From Verrucomicrobiota bacterium (GTDB taxonomy: Bacteria; Verrucomicrobiota; Verrucomicrobiia; Limisphaerales; UBA1319), in NCBI GenBank assembly GCA_022709905.1, contig JAKLHY010000007.1:121212-185211 (forward strand): 64,000 nt of DNA, written 5' to 3'. Positions 8,824 to 19,100 of the stretch are shown here, in pieces (position 1 is the first letter of the stretch; every line of letters begins with the position of its first letter). Under the pieces are notes generated by a model. That model had not been told where the DNA came from and made no database searches. It worked only from the letters and a program-made list of their open reading frames with translations. A program made the position numbers and the translations under genes.

Positions 8824-9980
8824 ACATTGGGCTCTCCACCACGATGATCCAGAGGGGAAAGTCGGGCGTCGCCCAGTATGTTTTTGCCCTGGTCCGAGCC
8901 CTGCTGTCCGAAGATCATTCGCATCGTCTGCATCTCTTCGTGCTCGAAGACGACCTGCCGCTGTTTGATTTCGTTAAGGAACAAGCCCGGAAAATTCCCG
9001 TCCCGGAACGCTGCCGATCCGCGGTGAAGAACATTCTCTGGCACCAGCTCAGGCTGCCCGCCCTTGCCCGCCACCTCGACTTGAATGTCTTGCACATCCC
9101 TAGTTACCGGCGGCTGCTCTGGCGCAAGCCCTGTGCCCTGGTGGCGACCATCCACGACCTCGCGCCCTTCCACGTTTCCGGCAAGTACGACCCGGCCCGC
9201 ATGTTTTACGGGAAGGTCGTTGTGCGACATTTGGCCCGGCGTCAGGATGAAATCATCGCCATCAGCTCAAACACCGCCCACGATATTGAACGGTTCTTTG
9301 GAATCCCAAAGACTCGGCAAAATGTCGTCCTCAACGGGATCGACCCCGACCGCTTTTTCCCGAGTGACGCCGCCCAGGCCAGGATCGAAGCCGCTTCCCG
9401 ATGGCGTTTGACGGAGCCTTTCTTTCTTTACATCTCGCGTCTCGAGCATCCTGCCAAGAACCACGTCCGATTGATTGAAGCCTTTAGCACCTTCAAGGCC
9501 GCAACACGCTCCTCCTGGCTTCTGGTGCTGGCCGGCAGTGACTGGCACGGCGCGGAAGCCATTCGTGCCGCCGCCCAGACCTCCCCGTGTCAGGCCGATA
9601 TCCGGTTTACCGGATTCGTCGCGGACAACGACCTGGCCACGCTTTACCGTGCCGCAGGCGCTTTTGTTTACCCATCGCTTTTCGAAGGCTTCGGCTTTCC
9701 CCCGGTCGAAGCAATGGCCTGCGGCTGTCCCGTTATCAGTTCTCCGCGGGGCTCCCTCGAGGAAGTTGTGGCCCAAGCCGCCCTCGTGGTCGATCCCGAG
9801 AACGTTGCGGACATCGCCAAAGCGCTCGAACGCTTGGCAACCGACCCGACATGCCGGAAAAGGCTGATTGAAGCCGGATTCCAAAACGCTCGGCGCTTCG
9901 ACTGGCGGCTCAATGCCAGGTCAGTCCTAAAGGTCTATGAGCGCGCGGCGCGCCGATCGCTGAACGTACGGTATCCATAG
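8820..9980 (+). CDS. GT4-family glycosyltransferase
   Basis: 386 aa. The N-terminal half begins 'NIGLSTTMIQRGKSGVAQYVFALVRALL', the glycine-rich acceptor-side loop of GT-B enzymes. The C-terminal half has 'LNGIDPDRFFP', 'FLYISRLEHPAKNHVRLIEAF', 'VLAGSDWHG' and 'YPSLFEGFGFPPVEAMACGCPVISS', with the E-x7-E donor motif of GT4 mannosyl- and related transferases. The start overlaps the stop of the GT26-STAS gene (ATGA), so it is the last member of this operon. The next 250 bp contain no gene. Probable role: adding an internal sugar of the repeat unit. Specificity cannot be read from sequence. Confidence 0.92.
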   Translation: MNIGLSTTMIQRGKSGVAQYVFALVRALLSEDHSHRLHLFVLEDDLPLFDFVKEQARKIPVPERCRSAVKNILWHQLRLPALARHLDLNVLHIPSYRRLLWRKPCALVATIHDLAPFHVSGKYDPARMFYGKVVVRHLARRQDEIIAISSNTAHDIERFFGIPKTRQNVVLNGIDPDRFFPSDAAQARIEAASRWRLTEPFFLYISRLEHPAKNHVRLIEAFSTFKAATRSSWLLVLAGSDWHGAEAIRAAAQTSPCQADIRFTGFVADNDLATLYRAAGAFVYPSLFEGFGFPPVEAMACGCPVISSPRGSLEEVVAQAALVVDPENVADIAKALERLATDPTCRKRLIEAGFQNARRFDWRLNARSVLKVYERAARRSLNVRYP

Positions 9981-10232
9981 CTTTGGGATAGGAACGCGCC
10001 AAATCAGATCGAATTGCGCTGGCCCTCGATCCTCGAAAAAATCAGGTTTCCTGCATGGGATGCATCGTTCTGCCTGCGGCCATGACACGTCATTGTCATT
10101 GCCAATCCGACTGGTTTCTGATTTGTTGGAGACCATCGCGGGAGAGGCAGTCGTCTTGTTCTAAAAAGTGAGCTTGTGCCCCGGCCCAAAGAAGTCGGTC
10201 ATCGTTAGCCAACGCATAACTTCAGAAAACCT
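9981..10232. promoter_or_regulatory. Intergenic region between glycan operon and secreted Ig protein
   Basis: 252 bp with no credible gene. At 10082-10093 there is a 12-bp near-palindrome (ATGAC-AC-GTCAT), overlapped by a second inverted pair ATGACA (10082-10087)/TGTCAT (10094-10099). It lies about 140 bp upstream of the next start and could be an operator, but this is a pattern match only. No clear terminator hairpin with a T-tract follows the glycosyltransferase stop. Confidence 0.25.
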
Positions 10233-13136
10233 ATGAACTACACTTCAGCCCCGTTCAAACGAAACATTCACCGGATTGCGCTGTTCGGAGTCGTGGCAGC
10301 CATGTTCTTGTGCCCTAGGATTCATGGCCAGTCGATTCCGAATCCCAGCTTCGAAGCGGATTCCTTCGCCGTGGCCCCAGGCTACGTCAGCGATAACAGC
10401 CCCATCACCGGCTGGACGGATGACGCGCCATGGGGGGCCGGCCTGAATCCTGCCGGTGGCGTCAGTCAGTTTGCCGATAATGGAACCATCCCGGATGGAA
10501 ACAATGTAGCCTTCATCTCCGGAGGAACCACGTTAAGCACGACCATCACAGGTCTGACAGCCGGAAAAACCTACAAGGTCACTTTCCAAGCCAATGCCCC
10601 CACCAGCCAGGCGCCGGTTCTCCGCGCGTCGATCGATGGCCAGGAGGTCTTGGCCGTGACGGTTTACCCCGCGGGCGACACCGGGCCTTATGGTTATCTG
10701 GCATTCGAGTTCACCGCCGCGGCGGCCTCGGCAGCGATGAGTCTGTTCAATGATGCTGGCAGTGACGTTGCCCTGCTGGTCGATAACTTCAAGGTGGCCC
10801 TGAGCAGCGGCAAATGGACCGTCACCGAGTGGGCCGATGACGCCACGATAGGTGTGGCTGCAGATTTCGTTTACTCGCACGCCTACAGTTTCGGAAGCGC
10901 CGCCAACCTGGTCATCAACGGGATTCCCTTCACCGGGGTGGCTGGAGCAAATCCCGCGGTGGCCGACAAGTTCTCCACGGCGTTCATGGGCAATGTATTC
11001 AACAACGACGCCAACACCGTGACGGGAGACGGCGCCGCCCTGGCCAGGGATTTCGTTTATTCGGGCGCCAATGTCAGCGCCGGCAGTTTCCAGAGCATCA
11101 CTGTGAAGGGCTTGACCCCGGGAACCGAATATGTGGCGTCGATCTACTCGGTCGGGTTCGATAGCCCTGGACCGACGATTCGCTGGGCTACGATCAGCGT
11201 CGGAGAAGACCGGTTGACCATCAATCAAGACCAGTTCGGCAACGATCACGGGATCTGCATGTCCTATCGCTACACCGCCGATACCGAAGGAACCGTGGTC
11301 CTCAAATTGGCACCAGTGAATCCGGTCAATGTGAGCATTCACATTTACGGTTTTAGCAACCGCGAGGCGGTCAGTCGCAACGTCGCCCCCTCGATCTCTC
11401 AACAACCCGCGAGCACGACGGTGGCCCAAGGTGTGCCGGTCGATTTCGCGGTTGCAGCCACCGGTTTCCCGTCGCCCACGTATCAATGGCGATTCAATGG
11501 GGCCAACATCACCGGGGCCACTGCCGCTCATTACCGCATCGAGTCGGCTTCGAGCCAAAACGCCGGGCAATATGACGTCGTCGTGGCCAATTCCATGGGA
11601 TCGATCACCAGTGCCGAGGCCCGCCTCACCATCGGCCTTCCGATGAACAACCCGAGTTTTGAGGAGGACTCCTTTCTATCGTGGCCTGGCTACAGCGGAG
11701 ACAACGTCGGCAACGCCAACACTCCGCCAGGCCCCAACATTCCCATCACGGGCTGGACCCAGAGCGATTTGGCGGGGAGCGGCATCAACCCGATCTCGAA
11801 TGGAGAAAGCCCGTTTGCCGATAACGGCATTATTCCCAACGGCAAACAGGTGATCTTTATCCAAAGTGACAGCACGATCAACCAAACCGTCAGCGGCCTG
11901 ACCGCAGGCTCCCAATACTACGTCCACTACTACGAGAATTCCCGCACAACCGTCACGCCGTCTCTGGAAGTCCAGATCGACACAACGACTTTGATCCCGG
12001 CCCACGCCGTGCCCGCCGTCCGCGGCAGCAACCCTTATCGCGAAGTCTACAGCGATGTGTTTACCGCTTCGGCGGCCTCCATCGATCTTGCCTTCGCCAA
12101 AAGCAATCCATTAGGCGGCGATTCCACAGTGCTCATTGACAACGTCGCCATCGTGCCAGTGCCCCCAGGAACCACCCCTCTTATCGTCCGCAATCCGGAA
12201 AACCGCCAGGTGGTTGTGGGTGACACAAACACGTTTTCCCTCCAGTTCGTCGGCAGCCTGCCGGCAACCTATCAATGGCTGAAAAACGGCAGTCCCATCT
12301 CCGGTGAAACCGGACCAACCCTCACCCTGAAGAATATTCAAACCACCGACGAGGCCGATTACTCCGTGACCGTCAGCAACACCGGAGGAACCGTGACGAG
12401 CGCGAGCGCCCATCTCACCGTTATCAGTATCGTTCCAACTGTTTACGGCACCGGCCTGGCTCCCAACAGGAGCCTGCTGGCTGCCGGCGAGGTCGATCCG
12501 CACTACCGGATCACCACCAGTCCCGACCTGGATTTCCCGGGCCCTGACGCGTTGGTGGTCAACGATGCATGGCCAGTTCAAGCCGGCGTATGGCTGCTGA
12601 ATGGACCCGATTCCAAATGGATCGCACCCCAGGCCGATCAAGCCACCGGTAATGCCGAAGGCGACTATGTCTACACGACCACGTTCGACCTCACGGGCTT
12701 CGATCTCAGTCGAATCAAGCTGGCTGGTGCCTGGGCGGTTGACAACACCGGAACCGATATTCTGCTGAACGGGAACAGCACGGGTTTCACCAGCGCCGGG
12801 TTCGACAGTCTGACGCCGTTCACCATCACCAATGGATTCGTCCCCGGGGTAAACACCCTCGTGTTCAAGGTGACCAACTTGCCGGCAACACCCAATCCAA
12901 CGGCTATCCGTGTTGACCTGAGAGGCATCATTGTTACCAGCCCGCCCGCCGAAGCCAAAATCGAGATCAGCCGGAATGGCGCCACGATCACGATCTCGTG
13001 GGCGGCCACACCGGCTGGCCAGGAACTCCAGTCGGCCGCCGATCTCAACGGGCCGTGGACCGAAGTCCCTGGCGCGGCCAGTCCTTACACCGTTACTCCC
13101 ACCGGCGCAGCCATGTTCTTCCGCACGGTGCGATAA
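10233..13136 (+). CDS. Large secreted Ig-domain protein with duplicated N-terminal module
   Basis: 967 aa with a signal peptide (basic residues, then ALFGVVAAMFLC, probable cleavage after IHG near residue 32). A module beginning 'IPNPSFEADSF' (~33-190) contains 'ITGW', 'FADNG-IPDGNNVAFI' and a final 'LLVDNFKV'. It is repeated at ~470-645 ('MNNPSFEEDSF', 'FADNGIIPNGKQVIFI', 'VLIDNVAIV') and looks like a jelly-roll. Ig-like domains lie at ~385-469 and ~646-729, each with 'YQW' and 'G-YDVVVAN/A-YSVTVSN' strands. A further beta domain (~730-905) precedes a ~60-residue tail ending FFRTVR. No catalytic motif is apparent. Likely cell-surface or extracellular and adhesive or glycan-binding, by analogy only. 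A terminator hairpin follows. Confidence 0.85.
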   Translation: MNYTSAPFKRNIHRIALFGVVAAMFLCPRIHGQSIPNPSFEADSFAVAPGYVSDNSPITGWTDDAPWGAGLNPAGGVSQFADNGTIPDGNNVAFISGGTTLSTTITGLTAGKTYKVTFQANAPTSQAPVLRASIDGQEVLAVTVYPAGDTGPYGYLAFEFTAAAASAAMSLFNDAGSDVALLVDNFKVALSSGKWTVTEWADDATIGVAADFVYSHAYSFGSAANLVINGIPFTGVAGANPAVADKFSTAFMGNVFNNDANTVTGDGAALARDFVYSGANVSAGSFQSITVKGLTPGTEYVASIYSVGFDSPGPTIRWATISVGEDRLTINQDQFGNDHGICMSYRYTADTEGTVVLKLAPVNPVNVSIHIYGFSNREAVSRNVAPSISQQPASTTVAQGVPVDFAVAATGFPSPTYQWRFNGANITGATAAHYRIESASSQNAGQYDVVVANSMGSITSAEARLTIGLPMNNPSFEEDSFLSWPGYSGDNVGNANTPPGPNIPITGWTQSDLAGSGINPISNGESPFADNGIIPNGKQVIFIQSDSTINQTVSGLTAGSQYYVHYYENSRTTVTPSLEVQIDTTTLIPAHAVPAVRGSNPYREVYSDVFTASAASIDLAFAKSNPLGGDSTVLIDNVAIVPVPPGTTPLIVRNPENRQVVVGDTNTFSLQFVGSLPATYQWLKNGSPISGETGPTLTLKNIQTTDEADYSVTVSNTGGTVTSASAHLTVISIVPTVYGTGLAPNRSLLAAGEVDPHYRITTSPDLDFPGPDALVVNDAWPVQAGVWLLNGPDSKWIAPQADQATGNAEGDYVYTTTFDLTGFDLSRIKLAGAWAVDNTGTDILLNGNSTGFTSAGFDSLTPFTITNGFVPGVNTLVFKVTNLPATPNPTAIRVDLRGIIVTSPPAEAKIEISRNGATITISWAATPAGQELQSAADLNGPWTEVPGAASPYTVTPTGAAMFFRTVR

Positions 13137-13158
13137 TCGCCCAATCTGAATCCGCCAC

Positions 13159-13199
13159 GACGGGGCGCTGTCCGATCGGGACTGCGCCCTGTCTTATTT
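13159..13199 (+). terminator. Rho-independent-type terminator between convergent genes
   Basis: Arms 13159-13168 and 13184-13193 form a 10-bp GC-rich stem with one G-U pair and a 15-nt loop that itself contains the palindrome CCGATCGG. It is followed by TTATTT (13194-13199). It lies 22 bp after the Ig-protein stop and directly abuts the stop of the convergent giant gene. The T-tract is on the + strand only, so it mainly serves the + gene; the stem could slow transcription from either side. Confidence 0.55.
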
Positions 13200-16100
13200 C
13201 ACCAGGCGAAGCCGGTAAAATCGGCAGGCCTCATCGGCTGCCGGCGTAGTCAATTCCGATGGGGTCTCAGTCAGTAGCCCGGTCTGGACTGTGCTCCAAT
13301 GCTCCAAGTCCACGCTGGATTCCAATTCATATTTCTGCGTGGCTGTTCCCCTGACCCGCAGGGTCCATTGACCTGACTGCGGCTTGGTCACCAACTCCAG
13401 GATTGCCTGAGGATCGAACTCTCTGTCCGCCTCGATCATCACCGTTGACCTGGTCGGAGTGCCGAGGGCCGCTCCCTCAGGAGCATTTTCCTTCAGACTT
13501 AAGACGAGTTCAAAGGCCTCACTGGATTCCGGGATGTCATCCGCCAATACCGGGAGGGTGAAAATCCTGTTCAAGTTATTGTGGTTAAACCGAATTTCGA
13601 AAGGCGCGGCCACGAAGTCTATTCCCGCCACGGCGCCACCGGAAATCTCGGCAGGCGTCACCACAACAGAGACGGCGCCTCCACTGCCCCCGCTCCGCGT
13701 GATTGCTGCGGGCACTTCGAAGGTTCCATCCTCACGCACCCGGTAACTCCCGGCGGAAAAGGCAAAAGTCCCGGGGGAATCGTTGTCCACAATGGCAAGA
13801 ACCGCATTGGTCTGTCCTCCAAGAACCGCTCCATCCGGCACGCCGGCCGGCAATGACAGAGTCAGGAGAACCGTCTCCTCGCCTTCCGGCAGTGGATCAT
13901 CGTAGAGCACTTCATTCAATGGAATAATCTTCCGGATCTCTCTGTCCCCAAAAACGACCTCAATCTGGCGGGACCGGTAATCTTCAGAGTTGAAGGTCGC
14001 AGTCCCATCGGACAGAACAACGTTTACGGTGACTTCCCCCTTGTTGCCATCACGCCGGCTGATCGCGAGTTCAAACCCGGGGACCGAATTTCCATTCTCG
14101 ATGCCGCGAAACAGATCGCCGCTGAAACCAAATGTCCCCGGTCGGATCTCGCTGTCGCTCAGATCTCCGACTGGGGCGTTTGATACTGCCGTTTTCAAAG
14201 CCTCGCCGATGTAACCCGCGACCACGTCGTCGATCGTCTGTCTTCCGCTGGCGGCTTCCTGAAGAAACTGCGCAACAGCGCCCTGTGCAACGCCCTGAGC
14301 TTGAGCGAGACTTCGGGCTGCCACACTGCTGCTGGCGGATTCCCGCACCAAACGAGCCTTCAATTGGTTAAGGCCCGCGACGACAACAGCCGCCCCGTCC
14401 GTCACATAGTCCGGAAGATCCCCGTCGGTCGCCACCACAACCCGGGTGATGAACTCCGCGACCCGTTCCGAGTCTTCCAGGTTCAGAACGCCGTTTTCCT
14501 GGGCATCCGCGGCCAAAATCCGCACCGCCACCGGCGTGACGACGGCCGCACCGCCCGGATGGCCGGCGCCAGCGGCCACCAACATGCTGACTTGCACAAG
14601 CGTGTCCTGAACCTCAGCAATCGATTTCAGGATCGGAATGGCCGCGGCATCGTTGTTCAAGGCCCCAGCCATCGGATCATAATCCATGAGACTCACTTCG
14701 TTGGTGATGCTCATGGCGGTTTTGACAATATCATGCGCTCGCTGGATCGGCATGCCCGGATTCCGATCGAGCACAGCTTGAATCAGTGTCGTGAGGGCGT
14801 GGACCACCGCTGAACCCACGGGAGCCATTAGGGGAGTTCTCAGCGGCAGTCCGGTGGCGATATCCCTGCCATTCAGCAGCAACAGCCGGCCTTCCTGGGG
14901 ATCCAATTGGCCACTGCGATCAAGGTCGAACTGGCTGACATTCATCATCAGGTCAAAGTGGCCGTGTGCGTCCGTTTGCGTAAACGGCTCATTGTCGTTC
15001 AGGGCATAATCCCCATTCTGGTCAAAGAAAACCGTTGAATCGGCAAGGTACCCATCCAAGCCTCGTCCGCTGAAGGTCCGGTTGACCGCAAGGAAAGCAA
15101 TGCCACTGGCCACCGAGTTAACGGCGTTGCTTACGATGACGTCGTAGCGCCCCCCATGGGTTACTTGGACGTTGCTAATAACGAGGACACTGCTCGTCGC
15201 TCCCGGCAGAAGGGTTTCGTTGAATCGCCACTGGTAGTCGATCGGTGCCTCGCCTGTTGCCATAACGCTGAATGTCACATCGGCCCCGACTCCAACGGAT
15301 TGGCTTTCCGGCTGCCGCACAATCGTGACCGGATCGGCCTCGAGAACGACCACCTGAAAAGTCTGACTGACATTGGTGAAACCATCCCCAACCCAGAGGG
15401 TCAACCAGTTCGTACTGGGTCCCTGCACCTCCGTGGGTGTCCAAGTAAACAGCCCGGTTGAGCCAACACTCGCGCCAGAAGGCGCGTCATCAGCCAAACG
15501 ATAAGTCAACGCCTGCGCCGGAAGATCGCTGTCAACGGCCCTTGCGGTAATGCTCAGAAGGGCCCCCTCACGTATTGTCTGATCGCCAATTGCCGCCAAT
15601 AATGGCGGTGTATTCACTTCATTCACCACAATTTGAAATGTTTCGCTGGCGATCGACATGCCGTCGCTCACGCGGATGGCGCACCGATGGGTCGCAGGCC
15701 CTTGCGATTCCGCAGGAGTCCACGAGAACAGGCCATCCGGGCTGATGCCCGCTCCAGCGGGCGCCCCTTCCTCCAGGCTGAACCTCAATGTTTGCACGGG
15801 AAAATCATTGTCTCGGGCTGTGGCGGTGAAGCTCAACCGTGCGCCCTCGTCAATAACCTGAGGACCCATCCCGGTCAGCACGGGCGGCGAATTCACCTCG
15901 TGGACTACAATTTGAAAGCTTGCGCTGGTATTGGTCACCCCGTCACTGACCCAAACAGTCACCAGGTTCGTGCCGGGTCCCTGCGCTTCGGTGGGGATCC
16001 ACGTGAACAGGCCGTCCAGGCTGATCTCCGCTCCAGGTGGCGCGCCATCGTCCAGACTAAATCCCAATGGCTGCGCCGGAAAATCGCTGTCTTCGGCCGT

Positions 16101-19100
16101 GGCGATGAAACTCAATAGGGCGCCCTCGTCAACAACCTGATGGCCAATCCTTGCCGGCACGGGCGGAGAATTCACCTCGCGGACCACGATCTGAAACGCC
16201 CCGCTGGTGTTCGTCATGCCATCACTAACCCGCACCGTCAGGAGATTCGTGCCGGGTCCCTGGGCTTCTGTGGGAGTCCAGGTGAACAGACCGTCCGAGG
16301 TCATCGCCGCCCCGGCGGGCGCCCCGGCATCCAGAGTGAATACCAGAGCTTGAGTGGGCACGTCGTTATCGGTTGCCGACACGTTAAACCGGATCGAGTC
16401 TCCTTCACTGACGGTCAGATTGTCCAAGGGCAACAGCACTGGCCGATGATTCACAGGCTCTGGTTCTTCATAGAGTGAAATCATCTCCCGGGTGGACAAG
16501 GCATGATCAAAAAACCGCAGATCATCCAAGGCCCCTTTAAATCGCTCCGAGGTCAGCGCGTCCGCCTTTGCGCCCAGGGTGACCGGCAGATTATTGGCCA
16601 CCACGTTCCCGGTGGCGTTCTGCGAAGACACCAGCGTGGTGTTCACATAAAACTTGATCTCGCTGCCGTCGTAGGTCAGGACCAACAAATCGAACTTGTC
16701 ACCACGAGGGGCCGCAGAACCCGTGCTGTAGAGCTTTCCTCCAATGTCCCACTGGCAGTAATATTTGCCATCGGGCCCCGTGCGGATCAGAAGGGCGACA
16801 TTGCCCCCGCCCGAATGCTTCGAGATAATGTCCTGGAAAACGCCTGTGTTCGGTAAAGCCGGTTTTGCCCAGATGGCAATGCTGATATTGGTGCGGGAGG
16901 GCCAGGCAAAGGACGGAATGGTGATGTAACCGCCGCCTCCGAGATAAGCCGCAGTGCCCGCCCTGCCGAACCGGTCAGCTGTCTGAGTCACACTATGATA
17001 AGTGCCATCGCGCCCTGCCGACCCATAATCCTGCGCATCGCCCTGAAGGGGATACCAGGCGAAGGTTCCCGGAAGCATAAAGGGTCCCGGTGATCCCGGC
17101 ACCACCACCCGTAGCGTCTGGCTGGCGGTGCTCCAATAATCACTGACCTGGATCGTAATCAGGTTGGTCGTCCCCCCTTGAAAGGCGTAAGGGGTCCAGG
17201 TGAAACGCCCGTCCAAGGTTATCGCCGCCCCAGCCGGCGCCCCCGGTCCCAATCGGAATGCCAGGGGTTGAGTTGGCGTATCCAGGTCGGTCGCGCTGAG
17301 AACCAGGCTCAGCGTGTTGTCCACGTCAACGGTTTGATCGTCGATGGGTGACACGACCGGAGGGTGGTTTTGCAGCCCGTTCAGTTTATCGGCGCGAAAC
17401 AAGGAAAAGCCCGAGCTCCCATCCGCCACACAAATCAGGTTGCCCGCCACCATCACCCCTTCGCCTTGGCCCCCCCTCCAGTTCTTCATGGTCCAGGGGA
17501 GCTTCGGATCGCTTAGGTTCAACATGAACAAACCTTTTGACCAATCACCAAGGAATGCAAATGGCCCAGCGACGGCCGCACATTTGGCAAAACCTGATTG
17601 CAGAGACGACTGAAGAATAGGTTTCAACGGATGGGTGATATCGAAGCTCAACAAGCCGCCGCTTTCGTCGGCGACGAGCAGCAAATTGTTTTCCACCGTG
17701 ACACCGACCGAAATCCCGGGAGTGTCATACGCGCCCACAATCCGAGGACGCTCGGGATCGGAGATATCAAGGATTTGCACGCCTGAATTCCGATCGGCGA
17801 CAAAGGCATGGGATCCCGAAAGCGCCACCTTCACGGCCTGCCCCGGCGTGTCACACACTCCCAAAACCCGGGGGGACTGGGGAGTCCGGATATCGACAAT
17901 CTGCAGGCCCCGCACCCCGTCCGCCACATAGGCCATTCCCTCTCGGACCGCCACGCCACTGGCGTCTCCGCCGTTGTCTAACGTTCCAACCAACACCGGC
18001 GCCGCCGGAATACTCACGTCCACAATGCGTAAACCAGGTGTCCCGGTCTCCTTCCCGTCGGCGATATAAACATAGTGTCCATCAAAACAGATGCCTTTGG
18101 CATATCCCGGAGTATCCAGCGCTCCGACGACCTTGGCATTGGCGGGGGACGAAATATCCAGGCACCGCAGGCCGGCGGTTCCCGCGGCGACAAAGGCGTA
18201 TCCAGGCACAATCGTTACCGCATAAGCAGTGTCCCCGAGTTTAACCGAAGCGAGCAGGTCCAACTCATCCGATGCCACCGACAGAACAAGCGGTTGGCTA
18301 TCTACACTGCCATACGCGTTGCTCACCCGGACCGCGTAGCTTCCGGAATCAGCACAACGAGCCTGCGATAAAACCAACGTCGGATTGGTGGCGCCGGCAT
18401 ACGCCTGGGCATCTTTGAACCACTGGTACTGCAGGATCCCGGTTCCAACCGCTTGAACTCGTGCGCTGATCTCCAAACCCGCCACCGCAGTTCCCCAGAT
18501 CGGCTGAGCCAGAATTACCGGCGCGGTAGCCATGACAAGATCCGCCCCGCTGCTGCGTGTTGAGCCAAAAGCGTCGGCAACTTCAACGCAATAACTGCCC
18601 TGTTTCCCGGCCTCGAAGGCGAGAATCGCGTGTGTTGGATTGATTGCCCCCGGAATGGGAGAACCGTTCCAATACCACTGGTACCTGAGCGATCCTTCCC
18701 CCTCCGCCGTAACCCTCAACGTCACATTCTCTCCCGAAGCGCAAAGCCGCGAAGCCGGGGGCTCGAGGATCCGGGGCGTCGCCTGGGCGAAAACGACCTT
18801 GGCAACCACCAGTCCGTTGTTGGCATCTGCGGCACAGACGAGATCGCCGTCCACGGCGACATCGCGAGTATCCCCTCCCGTCGTCAGATGCCCAATCGTG
18901 ACCGGCATCGATGGATTGCGAAAGTCCACCAGCCATAGATTGTCCGCCGTGTTGGCAACAAACGCCACACCGCGGGCATACGCCACCCGCTGGGCGATGC
19001 CGGAACCCCCCAGGCGATAAACTAATCGCGGACTTCGCGGATCACTGACATTAAAGAACGAAAGTCCTCCGGTCTGATCGGCCACAGCCGCATAACCATC

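Noticed and set aside
1..9980. Complete Wzx/Wzy capsule locus
   Set aside because: No polymerase, chain-length regulator, export porin or initiating phosphoglycosyltransferase is visible; only part of the locus is in the window.
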